From NCBI GenBank assembly GCA_934726055.1, contig CAKVCZ010000012.1, forward strand, positions 1 through 64,000: a stretch of 64,000 bases of DNA, written 5' to 3'. Below, one piece after another: positions 52,421 to 62,453 of the stretch. The number at the start of each line of letters is the position of its first letter. The first letter of the stretch is position 1. Source of the DNA: an uncultured Candidatus Melainabacteria bacterium (lineage in GTDB: Bacteria; Cyanobacteriota; Vampirovibrionia; Gastranaerophilales; Gastranaerophilaceae). The notes under the pieces were generated by a model, which had not been told where the DNA came from, did no database searches, and saw nothing but the letters and a program-made list of their open reading frames with translations. The position numbers and the translations under genes were made by a program.

Positions 52421-54746
52421 AAAAATAATAAATACAATTGAAAATGATAAAAGAACTTCTACGCAGAATTTAATGCAAGATATTTGGAATGCAATTGATG
52501 AGGGTATTACCGATTTTGAGATAAGTGCTTGCGGACAACATAATATCGGAGGTTCAGTTTGGTCTAAAAACGGTGAAGATTTAAACTTTTATATCAAAAA
52601 CCCGGGACAAAGAGTTGGCGCTATGGGAGCAAATGGCACAAATATTTATGTGGAAGGCTCCGCTCCTGCTGATACAGGTTGGTTAAACAGCGGTGCTAAA
52701 ATTGTTGTAAATGGCGATAGTGGAGATACAACAGGGCATTGTGCGGCATCAGGTAAAATTTATATAGGCGGAAATGTAGGTACAAGGTCAGGTGCTTTAA
52801 TGAAAAAGGACCCGAAGTTTACCACTCCCGAATTATGGGTTTTGGGTTCAACGGGGTCATTTTCATTTGAATTTATGGGTGGTGGAATTGCAGTTGTTTG
52901 CGGTTTAAATTGTGAAAATATGTCATCGGTTTTGGGTGACAGAGCCTGTGTAGGTATGGTTGGCGGAATTGTCTATGTAAGAGGGAATATAAAAAATTTA
53001 TCTGATGACGTTTATTTGCTTGATTTAGATGAAAATGACAGGGAATTTTTAATAACAGGCTTAAAAACCTTTTTGTCAGAAATTCACAAAGACGAATTTT
53101 TTAATCAACTGTGCGATTTCGCGCAGACTCCTAATACATCTGCCCCTGCCATATGGCATAAGATAGTTGCAAAAACTTATGAAGAAAGACAGAAACATAA
53201 TGATATTTCTTTAAAAACATTTAGGGTAAACAAATGGTTTGATGAAATTGGCGGTTCAATATTTTCCGATTTAATTAAAGATGATTTCAAATCCTATGAT
53301 TTAGTTCAAACAGGTATTTCAAGATTGCGTAAACCGAATTGGAAGAATTATGCATATTCTGCACCCTGTGAATACAATTGCCCCATTAAAATCCCGACAC
53401 AAAAAAGATTTTCGCTTCTTCGCTCAGGACGTGTTAAAGAAGCACTTGAATTGGTTTTAGATTATAGTCCCTTCCCAGCTTCTGTTTGCGGTCAGGTTTG
53501 CCCTAATTTGTGTTTAAGTCATTGTTCAAGAGGGAGTTTTGATGAACCGCTGGACGTTAAAATGCTCGGTTCTTTATCTAAAGATATAAAACCGAATCCC
53601 GTTGAGATTAAACATAAAGAATGTATTGCGATAGTTGGTTCGGGTGTAGCCGGTATTTCTGTCGCATGGCAATTAATAAGACATGGTTATAAAGTTGATA
53701 TGTTTGAAGCGGATGACAAAATCGGAGGAAAATTATCTCAGGTAATACCAACTGAAAGACTGCATAAAGAAATCTTAGAAACAGAGTTAGAAAGATTTAA
53801 GGGAGTAAACGGGGAAGGTAAAATTCATACCTCAACAAAAATTACACCGGAGCTATTTAATAAAATTGAATCCGAGTTTGATGCAATTGTACTTGCAATA
53901 GGCGGACATAACCCTGTTGTAATACCATTTGAAGGATATGAAAGATTAATTAAAGGGCTAAACTTTTTAAAAGATTGCAAAAACGGAAAAAAATATAATT
54001 TAGGCAAAAAAGTTGTAGTTATTGGCGCAGGAAATGCCGCAATGGATGTTATAACAGAAGTTTATAAACAAGGTAGTGTTGAAAGTGTTACTGCAATAGA
54101 TATTCAAGAACCAAGTGCATTTGAAAAAGAAATCAAAGCAGCGGAAAAACTTGGTGCAAAAATAATGTATCCCTGTTTTACACAAAAAATAACCGATAAA
54201 GGTGTGTTACTAAAAGACGGAAGATTTTTAGAAGCTGACAGTGTTATTATATCTGTTGGCGATAGACCCATCTTTGATTTTGTACCAAAAGATTATTTAG
54301 ATGAAAAATCAAGAATTCAAATAAACGAATTTATGCAAACTTTTAATCCGAAAGTTTTTGCAATAGGTGATGCTATAAAGCCCGGCTTATTTACAAATGC
54401 AATAGCAGACGGAAAACATGCAGCAGAGAATATTATTAAATTTCTAAACAATGAAGAATTAACTCCAATTAAGGAAAAAGAGTTAATTCCTGCAAAAAGA
54501 ATTAAATCAGAATATTACGAATGCTATAATTCAAATTGTGACAATGAACAAAATAGGTGTATGTCTTGCGGTTATTGCAGGGATTGTGGATTATGCAAGC
54601 AAAGTTGTCCGCAAAACGCAATATCAAGAATTGAGCATGAAGATAACAAATTTGAATACGTTTCAGACCCAAACAAATGTATAGGTTGCGGAATTTGTGC
54701 AGGTCTATGCCCATGCGGCATTTGGGAAATGGAAGATAATAAATAA
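52410..54746 (+). CDS. Fused GltB C-terminal (GXGXG) / GltD-like oxidoreductase / ferredoxin protein
   Basis: The 778-aa protein combines three parts. Residues 1 to about 240 are the beta-helical GXGXG domain of glutamate synthase (MGANGTNIYVEGSAPADTG; GGNVGTRSGALM). From about 318 comes the GltD small subunit: an Fe-S N-terminus (CEYNCP, CGQVCPNLCLSHC), FAD motif GSGVAG near 408, and NAD(P) motif GAGNAAMD near 537. Residues about 716-770 form a two-cluster ferredoxin (CMSCGYCRDCGLC, CIGCGICAGLCPC). So the reductase is covalently joined to the GXGXG domain. It may draw electrons from NAD(P)H or ferredoxin. A terminator follows. Confidence 0.9.
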   Translation: MCAKKIINTIENDKRTSTQNLMQDIWNAIDEGITDFEISACGQHNIGGSVWSKNGEDLNFYIKNPGQRVGAMGANGTNIYVEGSAPADTGWLNSGAKIVVNGDSGDTTGHCAASGKIYIGGNVGTRSGALMKKDPKFTTPELWVLGSTGSFSFEFMGGGIAVVCGLNCENMSSVLGDRACVGMVGGIVYVRGNIKNLSDDVYLLDLDENDREFLITGLKTFLSEIHKDEFFNQLCDFAQTPNTSAPAIWHKIVAKTYEERQKHNDISLKTFRVNKWFDEIGGSIFSDLIKDDFKSYDLVQTGISRLRKPNWKNYAYSAPCEYNCPIKIPTQKRFSLLRSGRVKEALELVLDYSPFPASVCGQVCPNLCLSHCSRGSFDEPLDVKMLGSLSKDIKPNPVEIKHKECIAIVGSGVAGISVAWQLIRHGYKVDMFEADDKIGGKLSQVIPTERLHKEILETELERFKGVNGEGKIHTSTKITPELFNKIESEFDAIVLAIGGHNPVVIPFEGYERLIKGLNFLKDCKNGKKYNLGKKVVVIGAGNAAMDVITEVYKQGSVESVTAIDIQEPSAFEKEIKAAEKLGAKIMYPCFTQKITDKGVLLKDGRFLEADSVIISVGDRPIFDFVPKDYLDEKSRIQINEFMQTFNPKVFAIGDAIKPGLFTNAIADGKHAAENIIKFLNNEELTPIKEKELIPAKRIKSEYYECYNSNCDNEQNRCMSCGYCRDCGLCKQSCPQNAISRIEHEDNKFEYVSDPNKCIGCGICAGLCPCGIWEMEDNK

Positions 54747-54771
54747 TTGTCTCTCTATATTTATTGAATTA

Positions 54772-54800
54772 AAAAAAAGGTGCGTAATGCACCTTTTTTT
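54772..54800. terminator. Bidirectional terminator between glutamate synthase and glnA
   Basis: A-run plus GGTGC pairs with GCACC plus T-run, 5-nt loop; symmetrical, so it can serve both converging operons. Confidence 0.9.
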
Positions 54801-54825
54801 AATATGTTCCAAATATAACTTTCAA

Positions 54826-56187
54826 TTATTGCATATTAAGATACATATCTACTTCAAGAGGTGTTACATAAGTTCTGAATTTATCACATTCTTTTTCTTT
54901 TGCAGAAACAAATTCTTCATAAATATGTTCACCCAATGCATCTTTAATAATTTCATCATCGTCTAGCAAGTCAAGAGCTTCACTTAAACTTGCAGGAAGT
55001 GAATCAATTTTGGCTCTTTTTCTTTCTTTTTTTGTCATTTGGTAGATGTTTTCTTCAATTTGAAGCGGCGGCTCAATTTTATTTTCAACACCATCTAAAA
55101 TTGCACCTAAAATAACAGCAAGTGCTAAGTATGGGTTACAAGATGGATCAGGTGAGCGAAGTTCAACTCTTGTTGAATTGCCTCGTTTAGCAGGAACTCT
55201 GATTAAAGCCGAACGGTTTGCCAAACTCCAAGCTAAATACACGGGAGCTTCATATCCGGGGACTAGTCTTTTGTAACTATTTACAATAGGATTTGTTATA
55301 GCCGTAAAAGATTTAACATGTTTTAGTAATCCTCCTATTGAATACAATGCCTCTTTTGATAATTGATAAGTTTTTTCAGAATCAAAGAATAAATTTTTAC
55401 CGTCTTTAAATAGGGAAATGTTACAATGCATACCTGAACCGTTTATTCCAAATATCGGTTTTGGCATAAATGAAGCAACTGCGCCATTTTGTTCAGCAAT
55501 TGCAGTTACTGCATATTTGAAAGTCATAATATTATCGGCAGTAGTTAAAGCATCCGCGTATTTAAAATCAATTTCATGTTGACCTCGTGCTACTTCATGA
55601 TGGCTTGCTTCAACTTCAAATCCCATTTCTTTTAAAGTTTTTACCATTATTCTTCTTAGGTTTTCGCCTTTATCGACAGGAGCTGCACTGTAATAACCGG
55701 CTTTATCAAATGTTTCCGTTGTTGCAAAACCGTTTTCATCTTGTTTAAATATAAAAAATTCTGCTTCGGGGCCTACGTTCATTGTGTAACCTAATTTTTC
55801 AGCTCTAGCTATCATCTTTTTAAGATTACATCTGGGGCACCCTTCAAAAGGGGTTCCGTCTGCGTTATGAATATCGCAAATAAATCTTGCAACTTTTGTC
55901 TCGTCGTCACTTCTCCAGGGAATAATTGCAAATGTTTTAAGGTCTGGATAAAAATACATATCGGACGTTTCAATGCTCCTAAAACCTTTAATAGAAGACC
56001 CGTCAAGCATTATTTCATTATTCATTGCGCTTTCCAATTGCTCGGATGGAATTGATAAGTTTTTCATTGTTCCGTTTATGTCACAAAATTCAAGTTTTAT
56101 AAATTCAATGTTGTTTTCTTCGACTATTTTAATAATTTCTTCTTTAGTCAATGTTTTCTTGTAGTCGATAATGCTTCGTGTTGCCAT
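54826..56187 (-). CDS. glnA: Glutamine synthetase, type I
   Basis: The 453-aa protein makes glutamine from glutamate and ammonia. Conserved parts include EFCDINGTMK (32-41), MLDGSSIKGF, GPEAEFFIF, the GINGSGMHCN substrate segment, NSYKRLVPGYEAP and RVPAKRGNSTRVELR. The length fits the GSI-alpha group, which is not adenylylated and is typically feedback-regulated; I did not see the adenylylated-Tyr context clearly. It converges on the glutamate synthase operon, together forming GS-GOGAT. Start is followed upstream by a GGGAGAAAAT stretch as ribosome site. Confidence 0.94.
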   Translation of the reverse strand: MATRSIIDYKKTLTKEEIIKIVEENNIEFIKLEFCDINGTMKNLSIPSEQLESAMNNEIMLDGSSIKGFRSIETSDMYFYPDLKTFAIIPWRSDDETKVARFICDIHNADGTPFEGCPRCNLKKMIARAEKLGYTMNVGPEAEFFIFKQDENGFATTETFDKAGYYSAAPVDKGENLRRIMVKTLKEMGFEVEASHHEVARGQHEIDFKYADALTTADNIMTFKYAVTAIAEQNGAVASFMPKPIFGINGSGMHCNISLFKDGKNLFFDSEKTYQLSKEALYSIGGLLKHVKSFTAITNPIVNSYKRLVPGYEAPVYLAWSLANRSALIRVPAKRGNSTRVELRSPDPSCNPYLALAVILGAILDGVENKIEPPLQIEENIYQMTKKERKRAKIDSLPASLSEALDLLDDDEIIKDALGEHIYEEFVSAKEKECDKFRTYVTPLEVDMYLNMQ

Positions 56188-56456
56188 ATTTTATTTTCTC
56201 CCATTTTTGTTTATGATGTAAATTATATATTGAGGTATTTATGTATGTCAAAAACTATACAGAACAAGGAATTGTAAAGTTTTTAAAAAATGAACCAAAA
56301 TATTGATTTTGTATTTTAAATATCATCATTTTTCTAATTTTTTCAAAATTTTAATAAAAATTTTTGTTTAAAATTGATTTTTTAAGAGCAAAGAATAAAT
56401 TTTCTATATACTTTACATTTTGTAATATTAACAATAATATTTAGCAAAATCAATAA
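56188..56456. other. AT-rich region upstream of glnA
   Basis: No gene is seen. It must hold the glnA promoter. I looked for an NtcA-type GTA-N8-TAC site and did not find one; GTAT and ATAC flank ten bases near 56245, a spacing that does not fit. Confidence 0.5.
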
Positions 56457-56567
56457 ATTGGCAAAAATGTTAAGAAATTTAGATTAGAAGCTAATCTATC
56501 TCAAGAAAGTTTGTCTGATATTTATAATCGAGAGTTTCGGGTTCGTTTTCCACCACCTGCCCCATGA
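56457..56567 (+). pseudogene. XRE-family regulator N-terminal remnant
   Basis: A short frame reads IGKNVKKFRLEANLSQESLS, an unmistakable first part of a helix-turn-helix XRE domain (compare IGxxIKxLRxxxGLSQExLA). It then runs into the tRNA-3'-like sequence and stops. No start codon is present. It appears to have been cut by an integration event. Confidence 0.6.
56539..56565. repeat. Second tRNA-3'-end-like sequence
   Basis: This 27-bp stretch matches the 3' end of tRNA-His (46522-46548) at 21 positions, including GGGTTCG and GCCCCAT. It may be a diverged older att site or derive from another tRNA. It marks the left edge of the integrase remnant. Confidence 0.5.
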
Positions 56568-56595
56568 AAATAATCATTAGTACTGATAATTATTA

Positions 56596-57111
56596 TCAAC
56601 CTGCATGCGAATGTATAGCTGCTTTCTTAGAACCTTCAACTAAGTGAACATACTTCATTGTAGTTCTTATATCACTATGTGCAAGTATTTCCTTGATAAC
56701 ATTTATTGGAATACCTTTTTCAGCTAGTCTTGTTCCTACTGTATGTCTTAAATCATGAAATCTAAAGTCTTTTATATCAGCTTCCTCTAAACAATCCCGC
56801 CAGCATCTATCTATCTCATAATACCTTGTCCTTGTCTTTGGATTTGCAAAAACATACTCATCTGAATTATTTTCCTTCTTTAACCTATTTAAAATTATTT
56901 CTAAAGGTTTCACAATTGGTATTATTATATGTTTATTACTTTTATTTTCTAATATCTCTATATTTTTTAACTGAAAATCAACCTGTTCACATCTTAGAGA
57001 AATAATATTCTCTTTCCTTAAACCTGTGTATAAAGCTGTATGTACTATGTCTTGCATATATTCAGGTAAAACTTCAAAAAGTCTAGCTTCTTATTCCTCT
57101 GTTATACTTCT
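56596..57111 (-). pseudogene. Tyrosine recombinase (integrase), 5'-truncated
   Basis: The catalytic domain is complete: Arg14 (ALYTGLRKENI), His101-Arg104 (HDLRHT), His127 (LAHSDIRTT) and the nucleophile Tyr136 (MKYVH), counted from the methionine at 57057. Upstream the frame stays coding-like (EARLFEVLPEY) but meets TAA at 57091-57093 and again at 57112-57114, and the N-terminal arm- and core-binding domains are absent. It is therefore inactive or nearly so. The gene reads towards the XRE remnant, close to the right att copy, as expected for an integrase of this island. Confidence 0.85.
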
Positions 57112-57216
57112 TTAGCATGATTGCTATTAATGCAGTATTTATAATACTTTGCAAATATTCCCTAATACTAAATTTTTATTATAGAAATAGAGTAATAGAT
57201 ATTAGAAAATGACTTG

Positions 57217-57368
57217 CTATAAACATTCAAGTCCTAAAATTTGACGGATATTATAGTAGGTCTGTGTACACTGTTTCATAATACATACAAGATTTTTATA
57301 TGTGTATTTACCTTTATCAGGAAGAATTATTGGCATTTCATCTTCTCCAAATAGTTCTATAACACCCA
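57217..57368 (-). pseudogene. Truncated gene abutting the att copy
   Basis: About 50 coding-like residues (MGVIELFGEDEMPIILPDKG, ends QILGLECL) with their 5' end at the att copy. The frame runs on upstream through the att sequence and the patatin terminator into the patatin gene, so the true start has been lost. No family recognised. Confidence 0.45.
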
Positions 57369-57382
57369 TATCATCCGCCCCA
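57369..57382. repeat. attR-like 14-bp repeat
   Basis: Exact copy of tRNA-His 3' sequence 46535-46548; the preceding CCC is also kept after a 2-base gap. It lies between the truncated gene and the patatin terminator. Confidence 0.65.
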
Positions 57383-57416
57383 TAAAAAAGCAGATAACTT
57401 TTGTTATCTGCTTTTT
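57383..57416 (-). terminator. Terminator of the patatin-like gene
   Basis: AAAAAAGCAGATAAC pairs with GTTATCTGCTTTTTT: 15 bp, TTTT loop. It sits 3 bp before the patatin stop side. Confidence 0.9.
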
Positions 57417-57418
57417 TA

Positions 57419-58270
57419 TTATGGACTGACATATTCTTTTATTCTATCAAGTTTATTCAGGCAATCGGAAATACCCAAGTTATATATACTTTGTAATTTA
57501 TTTTTATCTTTTTCTATTCGTTTTACTTCGATTAATTTAGATGGACGTATAACAACAATTCTATCCTCTGTTTCATTCTTTTCTATTAAATCCATTGTTT
57601 CATTATATCTTTTGTAGCAATTATTTGCTGTTTCAACAAATTTAGGAAATTTTCCGTAAAAAAGTTTGTAAGGAAGGTGTGATTTTTTCTTTCTGTATCC
57701 TAGTGGTCTTGTTAATACAACAATAATTTTTTCATAATTTGTTTCGAGTACCTTTTTAATGGGTACCGCATCGCTTATGGCTCCGTCCAGATATAAATTT
57801 CCATTTATTTCAACCGGTTGTGATACAAATGGCATAGAGCCTGATGCTCTAAAATATTCCATATCCTTTTGTGCATCATCAACTTTGATGTATTCCGGCA
57901 TTCCGGTTTGTAAATTAGTTACAACCGCATAAAAATCAATTGGGTTATTTTTATATGTTTCAAAATCAAATTTATCAAGTTCATAAACAAGTTTTTTAAA
58001 ACAAAAATCCTTATTCATTATATTACCTGTCGTAATTAATGAATATAAACCCATATAATTTTTTTCATTCGCATATCTTAAATTGTATCTTAAAGCTCGT
58101 CCTATTTGACGAGATTTGTAATTTATTCCGAATAAGGCACCTGCTGATACTCCATATATAGCATCAACATTTATATTGTTTTTCATGAAAGTATCGAGTA
58201 CGCCTGCCGAATACAGACCTCTCATCGCACCACCTTCTAATACTAATGCTGTTTTGTTATTCATTGTCAT
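57419..58270 (-). CDS. Patatin-like phospholipase (RssA/YjjU-like)
   Basis: The 283-aa protein has the patatin oxyanion loop LEGGAMRGLY (11-20), the nucleophile Ser42 in GVSAG and the dyad Asp162 in DGA. This is a Ser-Asp acyl hydrolase acting on lipids. No signal peptide. It resembles the cytoplasmic YjjU/RssA group. The gene marks the chromosomal side to the right of the putative island. Confidence 0.92.
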   Translation of the reverse strand: MTMNNKTALVLEGGAMRGLYSAGVLDTFMKNNINVDAIYGVSAGALFGINYKSRQIGRALRYNLRYANEKNYMGLYSLITTGNIMNKDFCFKKLVYELDKFDFETYKNNPIDFYAVVTNLQTGMPEYIKVDDAQKDMEYFRASGSMPFVSQPVEINGNLYLDGAISDAVPIKKVLETNYEKIIVVLTRPLGYRKKKSHLPYKLFYGKFPKFVETANNCYKRYNETMDLIEKNETEDRIVVIRPSKLIEVKRIEKDKNKLQSIYNLGISDCLNKLDRIKEYVSP

Positions 58271-58387
58271 AAATCTTTCTGTAAACTATTTTATAATAAA
58301 AATTTTTTATTTTTCTTATATCTTTCATTTAAACTCATTAATTAAATCTAAAGAGTGGCTTTTTGTAGAAAATGCTTAAGTTTAAAG

Positions 58388-59266
58388 TTAATTTTCTTTG
58401 TTTTTGTATATGTTTTGTAGAATTTGAATGAAATCTTTTAGTGTTTCTCTTTTGTCGTAGGTATGAATGCATAATTTACATTCAAATTTTTCATCGCATT
58501 CAAAAGGAATCCATGCAAATTCATCCGTAAAATCTTGGAAAAATCCGGGAGTCAGGCATATTCCTTTGTCTGAGAGAATATTTATTAGTGTAGTATCATG
58601 ATTTTCTGAATTAAAGTAATCTATGTTTATAGAATTAATTATTTTTTGCTGAAGATTTTTTAATTGTGGAGGTGAACCTCCGCCTATCATTAATGTACGT
58701 CCTTCCAAGTCAGAAATTTTTGCAGTTTTTAATTTAGCTAATTCATCATTTTTTTTGGTTATTAAATATATTTTACTTGTATATAAGTGTATGAGTTTTG
58801 TTTCAGGCACATGTTTCATTTCATTATCAAATGTAAAAAATATATCTTGATTTCCTCTGAGAAATTCTTCAGGATGGTAAAAGTTATTAAATATTGGTGT
58901 GATTGATATATCCGGATATTTTTTATTAAACTCTTTTATTGCTTGAGGTAAAAAATAAATACATGAGCGAACAGGTAATCCGATGGTAATGTTATCTGAG
59001 TATTTTTTACTAAAATTCTGTGCTTGTTCAATTGCTCTTTGTAATTGTTCTTTAATACTCTTTAACGTAGTACAAAATTGTTTGCCAGCAGGAGTTAAAG
59101 TTGCCCCTCTTCCTGATCTTTCAAACAGTTCAAATTTTAATTCTTTTTCAACTTCCTTTATTTGATATGTAAGTGTAGATTGAGAAATAAAAAGGTTTTC
59201 TGCGGCTCTGTTAAAATTCTTTGTTCGAGCTAGTTCTATTATATAGTCTATTTGTTTTATATTCAT
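58388..59266 (-). CDS. LysR-family transcriptional regulator
   Basis: The 292-aa protein has an N-terminal winged helix (IELARTKNFNRAAENLFISQ) and a LysR substrate-binding domain (TIGLPVRS...). The start at 59266 places MNIKQIDYIIELA at the front as in LysR proteins; the frame runs 17 codons upstream through the promoter. A TATACT box ends 6 nt before the ATG and there is no Shine-Dalgarno. It is divergent from the aldo/keto reductase operon, its likely target. The ligand is unknown; redox or electrophile stress would fit the neighbours. Confidence 0.92.
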   Translation of the reverse strand: MNIKQIDYIIELARTKNFNRAAENLFISQSTLTYQIKEVEKELKFELFERSGRGATLTPAGKQFCTTLKSIKEQLQRAIEQAQNFSKKYSDNITIGLPVRSCIYFLPQAIKEFNKKYPDISITPIFNNFYHPEEFLRGNQDIFFTFDNEMKHVPETKLIHLYTSKIYLITKKNDELAKLKTAKISDLEGRTLMIGGGSPPQLKNLQQKIINSINIDYFNSENHDTTLINILSDKGICLTPGFFQDFTDEFAWIPFECDEKFECKLCIHTYDKRETLKDFIQILQNIYKNKEN

Positions 59267-59272
59267 ATTACA

Positions 59273-59301
59273 AGTATAGATTAATCGAAAATTTAAATCA
59301 A
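59273..59301 (-). promoter_or_regulatory. Promoter of the LysR gene, leaderless geometry
   Basis: On the minus strand: TTGATT (59301-59296), a 17-nt spacer, TATACT (59278-59273), then 6 nt to the ATG. Confidence 0.65.
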
Positions 59302-59310
59302 TAATTAAAT

Positions 59311-59325
59311 ATTTCAATTTGAAAT
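59311..59325. promoter_or_regulatory. Likely LysR operator
   Basis: ATTTCAATTTGAAAT is a perfect 7+1+7 palindrome containing T-N11-A, the LysR box pattern, between the divergent LysR gene and the reductase operon. Confidence 0.6.
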
Positions 59326-59367
59326 TTAATTAATTGTTTTTTAAAATAAGAAAAAAGGAGAATTTAT

Positions 59368-60360
59368 ATGCAGTATGTAAAACTTGGCAATACAGGTGTT
59401 GATGTTTCAAGAATTTGTTTAGGATGTATGAGTTTTGGAAAGCCTGGGAAAGAAAATGGAGTTTTTCCTTGGGCTAAGGATTATGAAGATGCAAAACCGA
59501 TTTTTAAAAGAGCAATAGATTTGGGTATTAACTATTTTGATACGGCAAATGTATATCAATTGGGAACAAGTGAAGAAATAACAGGACGATTAATTAAAGA
59601 ATTTAATCTTGACAGAGATGAAATAGTTGTGGCTACTAAAGTTAATTTTGCAATGCGTGAGGGAAGACCGAATGGTGCAGGATTATCCAGAAAAAATATT
59701 ATGACAGAAATTGATCATAGTTTAAAAAGATTAGGTTTGGATTATGTTGATTTATATCAAATTCATAGACTTGATCATGAAACTCCTATGGAAGAGATTA
59801 TGGAGGCTTTGCATGATGTTGTAAAATCAGGTAAAGCAAGATATATTGGGGCTTCTGTTATGTGGGCATGGGAATTTGAAAGATTAAATCAAATTGCAGA
59901 AAAAAACGGTTGGACAAAATTTGTATCAATGCAAAATCAATACAATTTAATTTACAGAGAAGAAGAAAGAGAAATGATACCATTGTGTGTGGACAGAAAA
60001 GTTGCAGTTGTGCCTTGGAGTCCATTAGCAGGTGGAAGATGTGCTCATCCTTGGGGAACAAAAACAGCAAGAAATTCAATAGATGAAGTTTCTCCTATGG
60101 TATGGGGAGCAACTGATACTCAAGATAAAATTGTAGTTGATAATTTAGAAAAAATATCAAATGAGTTAGGTTATTCAATGGCACAAGTTTCACTTGCATG
60201 GATGCTGTCAAAGCCTTATATAACTTCTCCGATTGTTGGTTTTACTGATGTAAAACACGTTGAAGAAGCGGTTAGTGCACTTGAAATTAAATTGAGTAAT
60301 GATATTATAAAAAGATTAGAGGAACCTTATGTTCCACATATTAAAACAGGAGCATTTTAG
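59368..60360 (+). CDS. Aldo/keto reductase
   Basis: The 330-aa (beta/alpha)8 NADPH oxidoreductase has the catalytic tetrad Asp58, Tyr63, Lys91 and His133, and a C-terminal cofactor-binding QxxxSLAW-like segment (AQVSLAWMLSKP). It resembles the YhdN/YajO AKR group, which reduces aldehydes. AAAAGGAG precedes the ATG. It is the first gene of an operon under LysR control. Substrate unknown. Confidence 0.92.
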   Translation: MQYVKLGNTGVDVSRICLGCMSFGKPGKENGVFPWAKDYEDAKPIFKRAIDLGINYFDTANVYQLGTSEEITGRLIKEFNLDRDEIVVATKVNFAMREGRPNGAGLSRKNIMTEIDHSLKRLGLDYVDLYQIHRLDHETPMEEIMEALHDVVKSGKARYIGASVMWAWEFERLNQIAEKNGWTKFVSMQNQYNLIYREEEREMIPLCVDRKVAVVPWSPLAGGRCAHPWGTKTARNSIDEVSPMVWGATDTQDKIVVDNLEKISNELGYSMAQVSLAWMLSKPYITSPIVGFTDVKHVEEAVSALEIKLSNDIIKRLEEPYVPHIKTGAF

Positions 60361-60362
60361 AT

Positions 60363-60785
60363 ATGAATAATAGAGTTGATAGAAATAAAGAATTAATGAA
60401 AAATTTTGAGAAGATGATAAACACTGGGGATGATGAGTTGGCAGAAGAATTAATTTCGCCAAAAGCCTCATTTTATACTCCGGCAAGTCCAACTCCGCTT
60501 TATGGCGGAAAAGGTTATTTATCTGTTGTTCATTGGATGAGAAAAGGGTTTTCGGATGTTCAATGGAAATTAGAAGAAATGGTTGCGACAGAAGATAAGG
60601 TTGCTGTGAGATGGACTTTAACAGGAACTCATGATGGTGAATTTTTAGGTTTAAAAGCTACGGGAACAAAAATAAAAACAACTGTCATGAATTTTTATTA
60701 TTTTGATAGTGAAGGTAAAATTATTAATGATATTGCTGCAGAAGGAATGATAGGAATACTAAGACCGCTTGGTTTATGTAAGTAA
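60363..60785 (+). CDS. SnoaL-like / ester cyclase family protein
   Basis: The 140-aa protein has the NTF2-like fold pattern of SnoaL polyketide cyclases: AEELISPKASFYTP, a W-rich centre (FSDVQWKLEEMVATEDKVAV) and the RWTLTGTHDGEFLGL segment. Members catalyse varied reactions or simply bind small molecules. It starts 2 nt after the first reductase and is followed at once by a flavoprotein gene. No polyketide genes are near, so a catabolic or detoxifying role is likelier. Confidence 0.82.
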   Translation: MNNRVDRNKELMKNFEKMINTGDDELAEELISPKASFYTPASPTPLYGGKGYLSVVHWMRKGFSDVQWKLEEMVATEDKVAVRWTLTGTHDGEFLGLKATGTKIKTTVMNFYYFDSEGKIINDIAAEGMIGILRPLGLCK

Positions 60786-60795
60786 AGGAGTAAAG

Positions 60796-62450
<1,655 letters not shown>

Positions 62451-62453
62451 TAA

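Larger units (their letters stand above)
46548..57382. mobile_element. Putative degenerate integrative island at tRNA-His carrying nitrogen-metabolism genes
   Basis: Bounded by the tRNA-His 3' end and its 14-bp copy. Inside the left end are repeated TACCC motifs; inside the right end are a decayed tyrosine integrase, an XRE regulator remnant, a further tRNA-3'-like sequence (56539-56565) and a truncated gene. Cargo is dapL, dapF, a three-gene glutamate synthase and glnA. The cargo genes are intact while the mobility genes are broken, so the element is fixed. Alternatively only the 0.8-kb right end (56539-57382) is mobile DNA and the cargo is native. Confidence 0.5.

Noticed and set aside
56188..56300. 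NtcA box upstream of glnA
   Set aside because: No GTA-N8-TAC; the nearest pair has a spacing that does not fit.
57217..57432. Intact 71-aa gene
   Set aside because: Its N-terminal third comes from the patatin end, a terminator and the att repeat; only the later part is coding-like.
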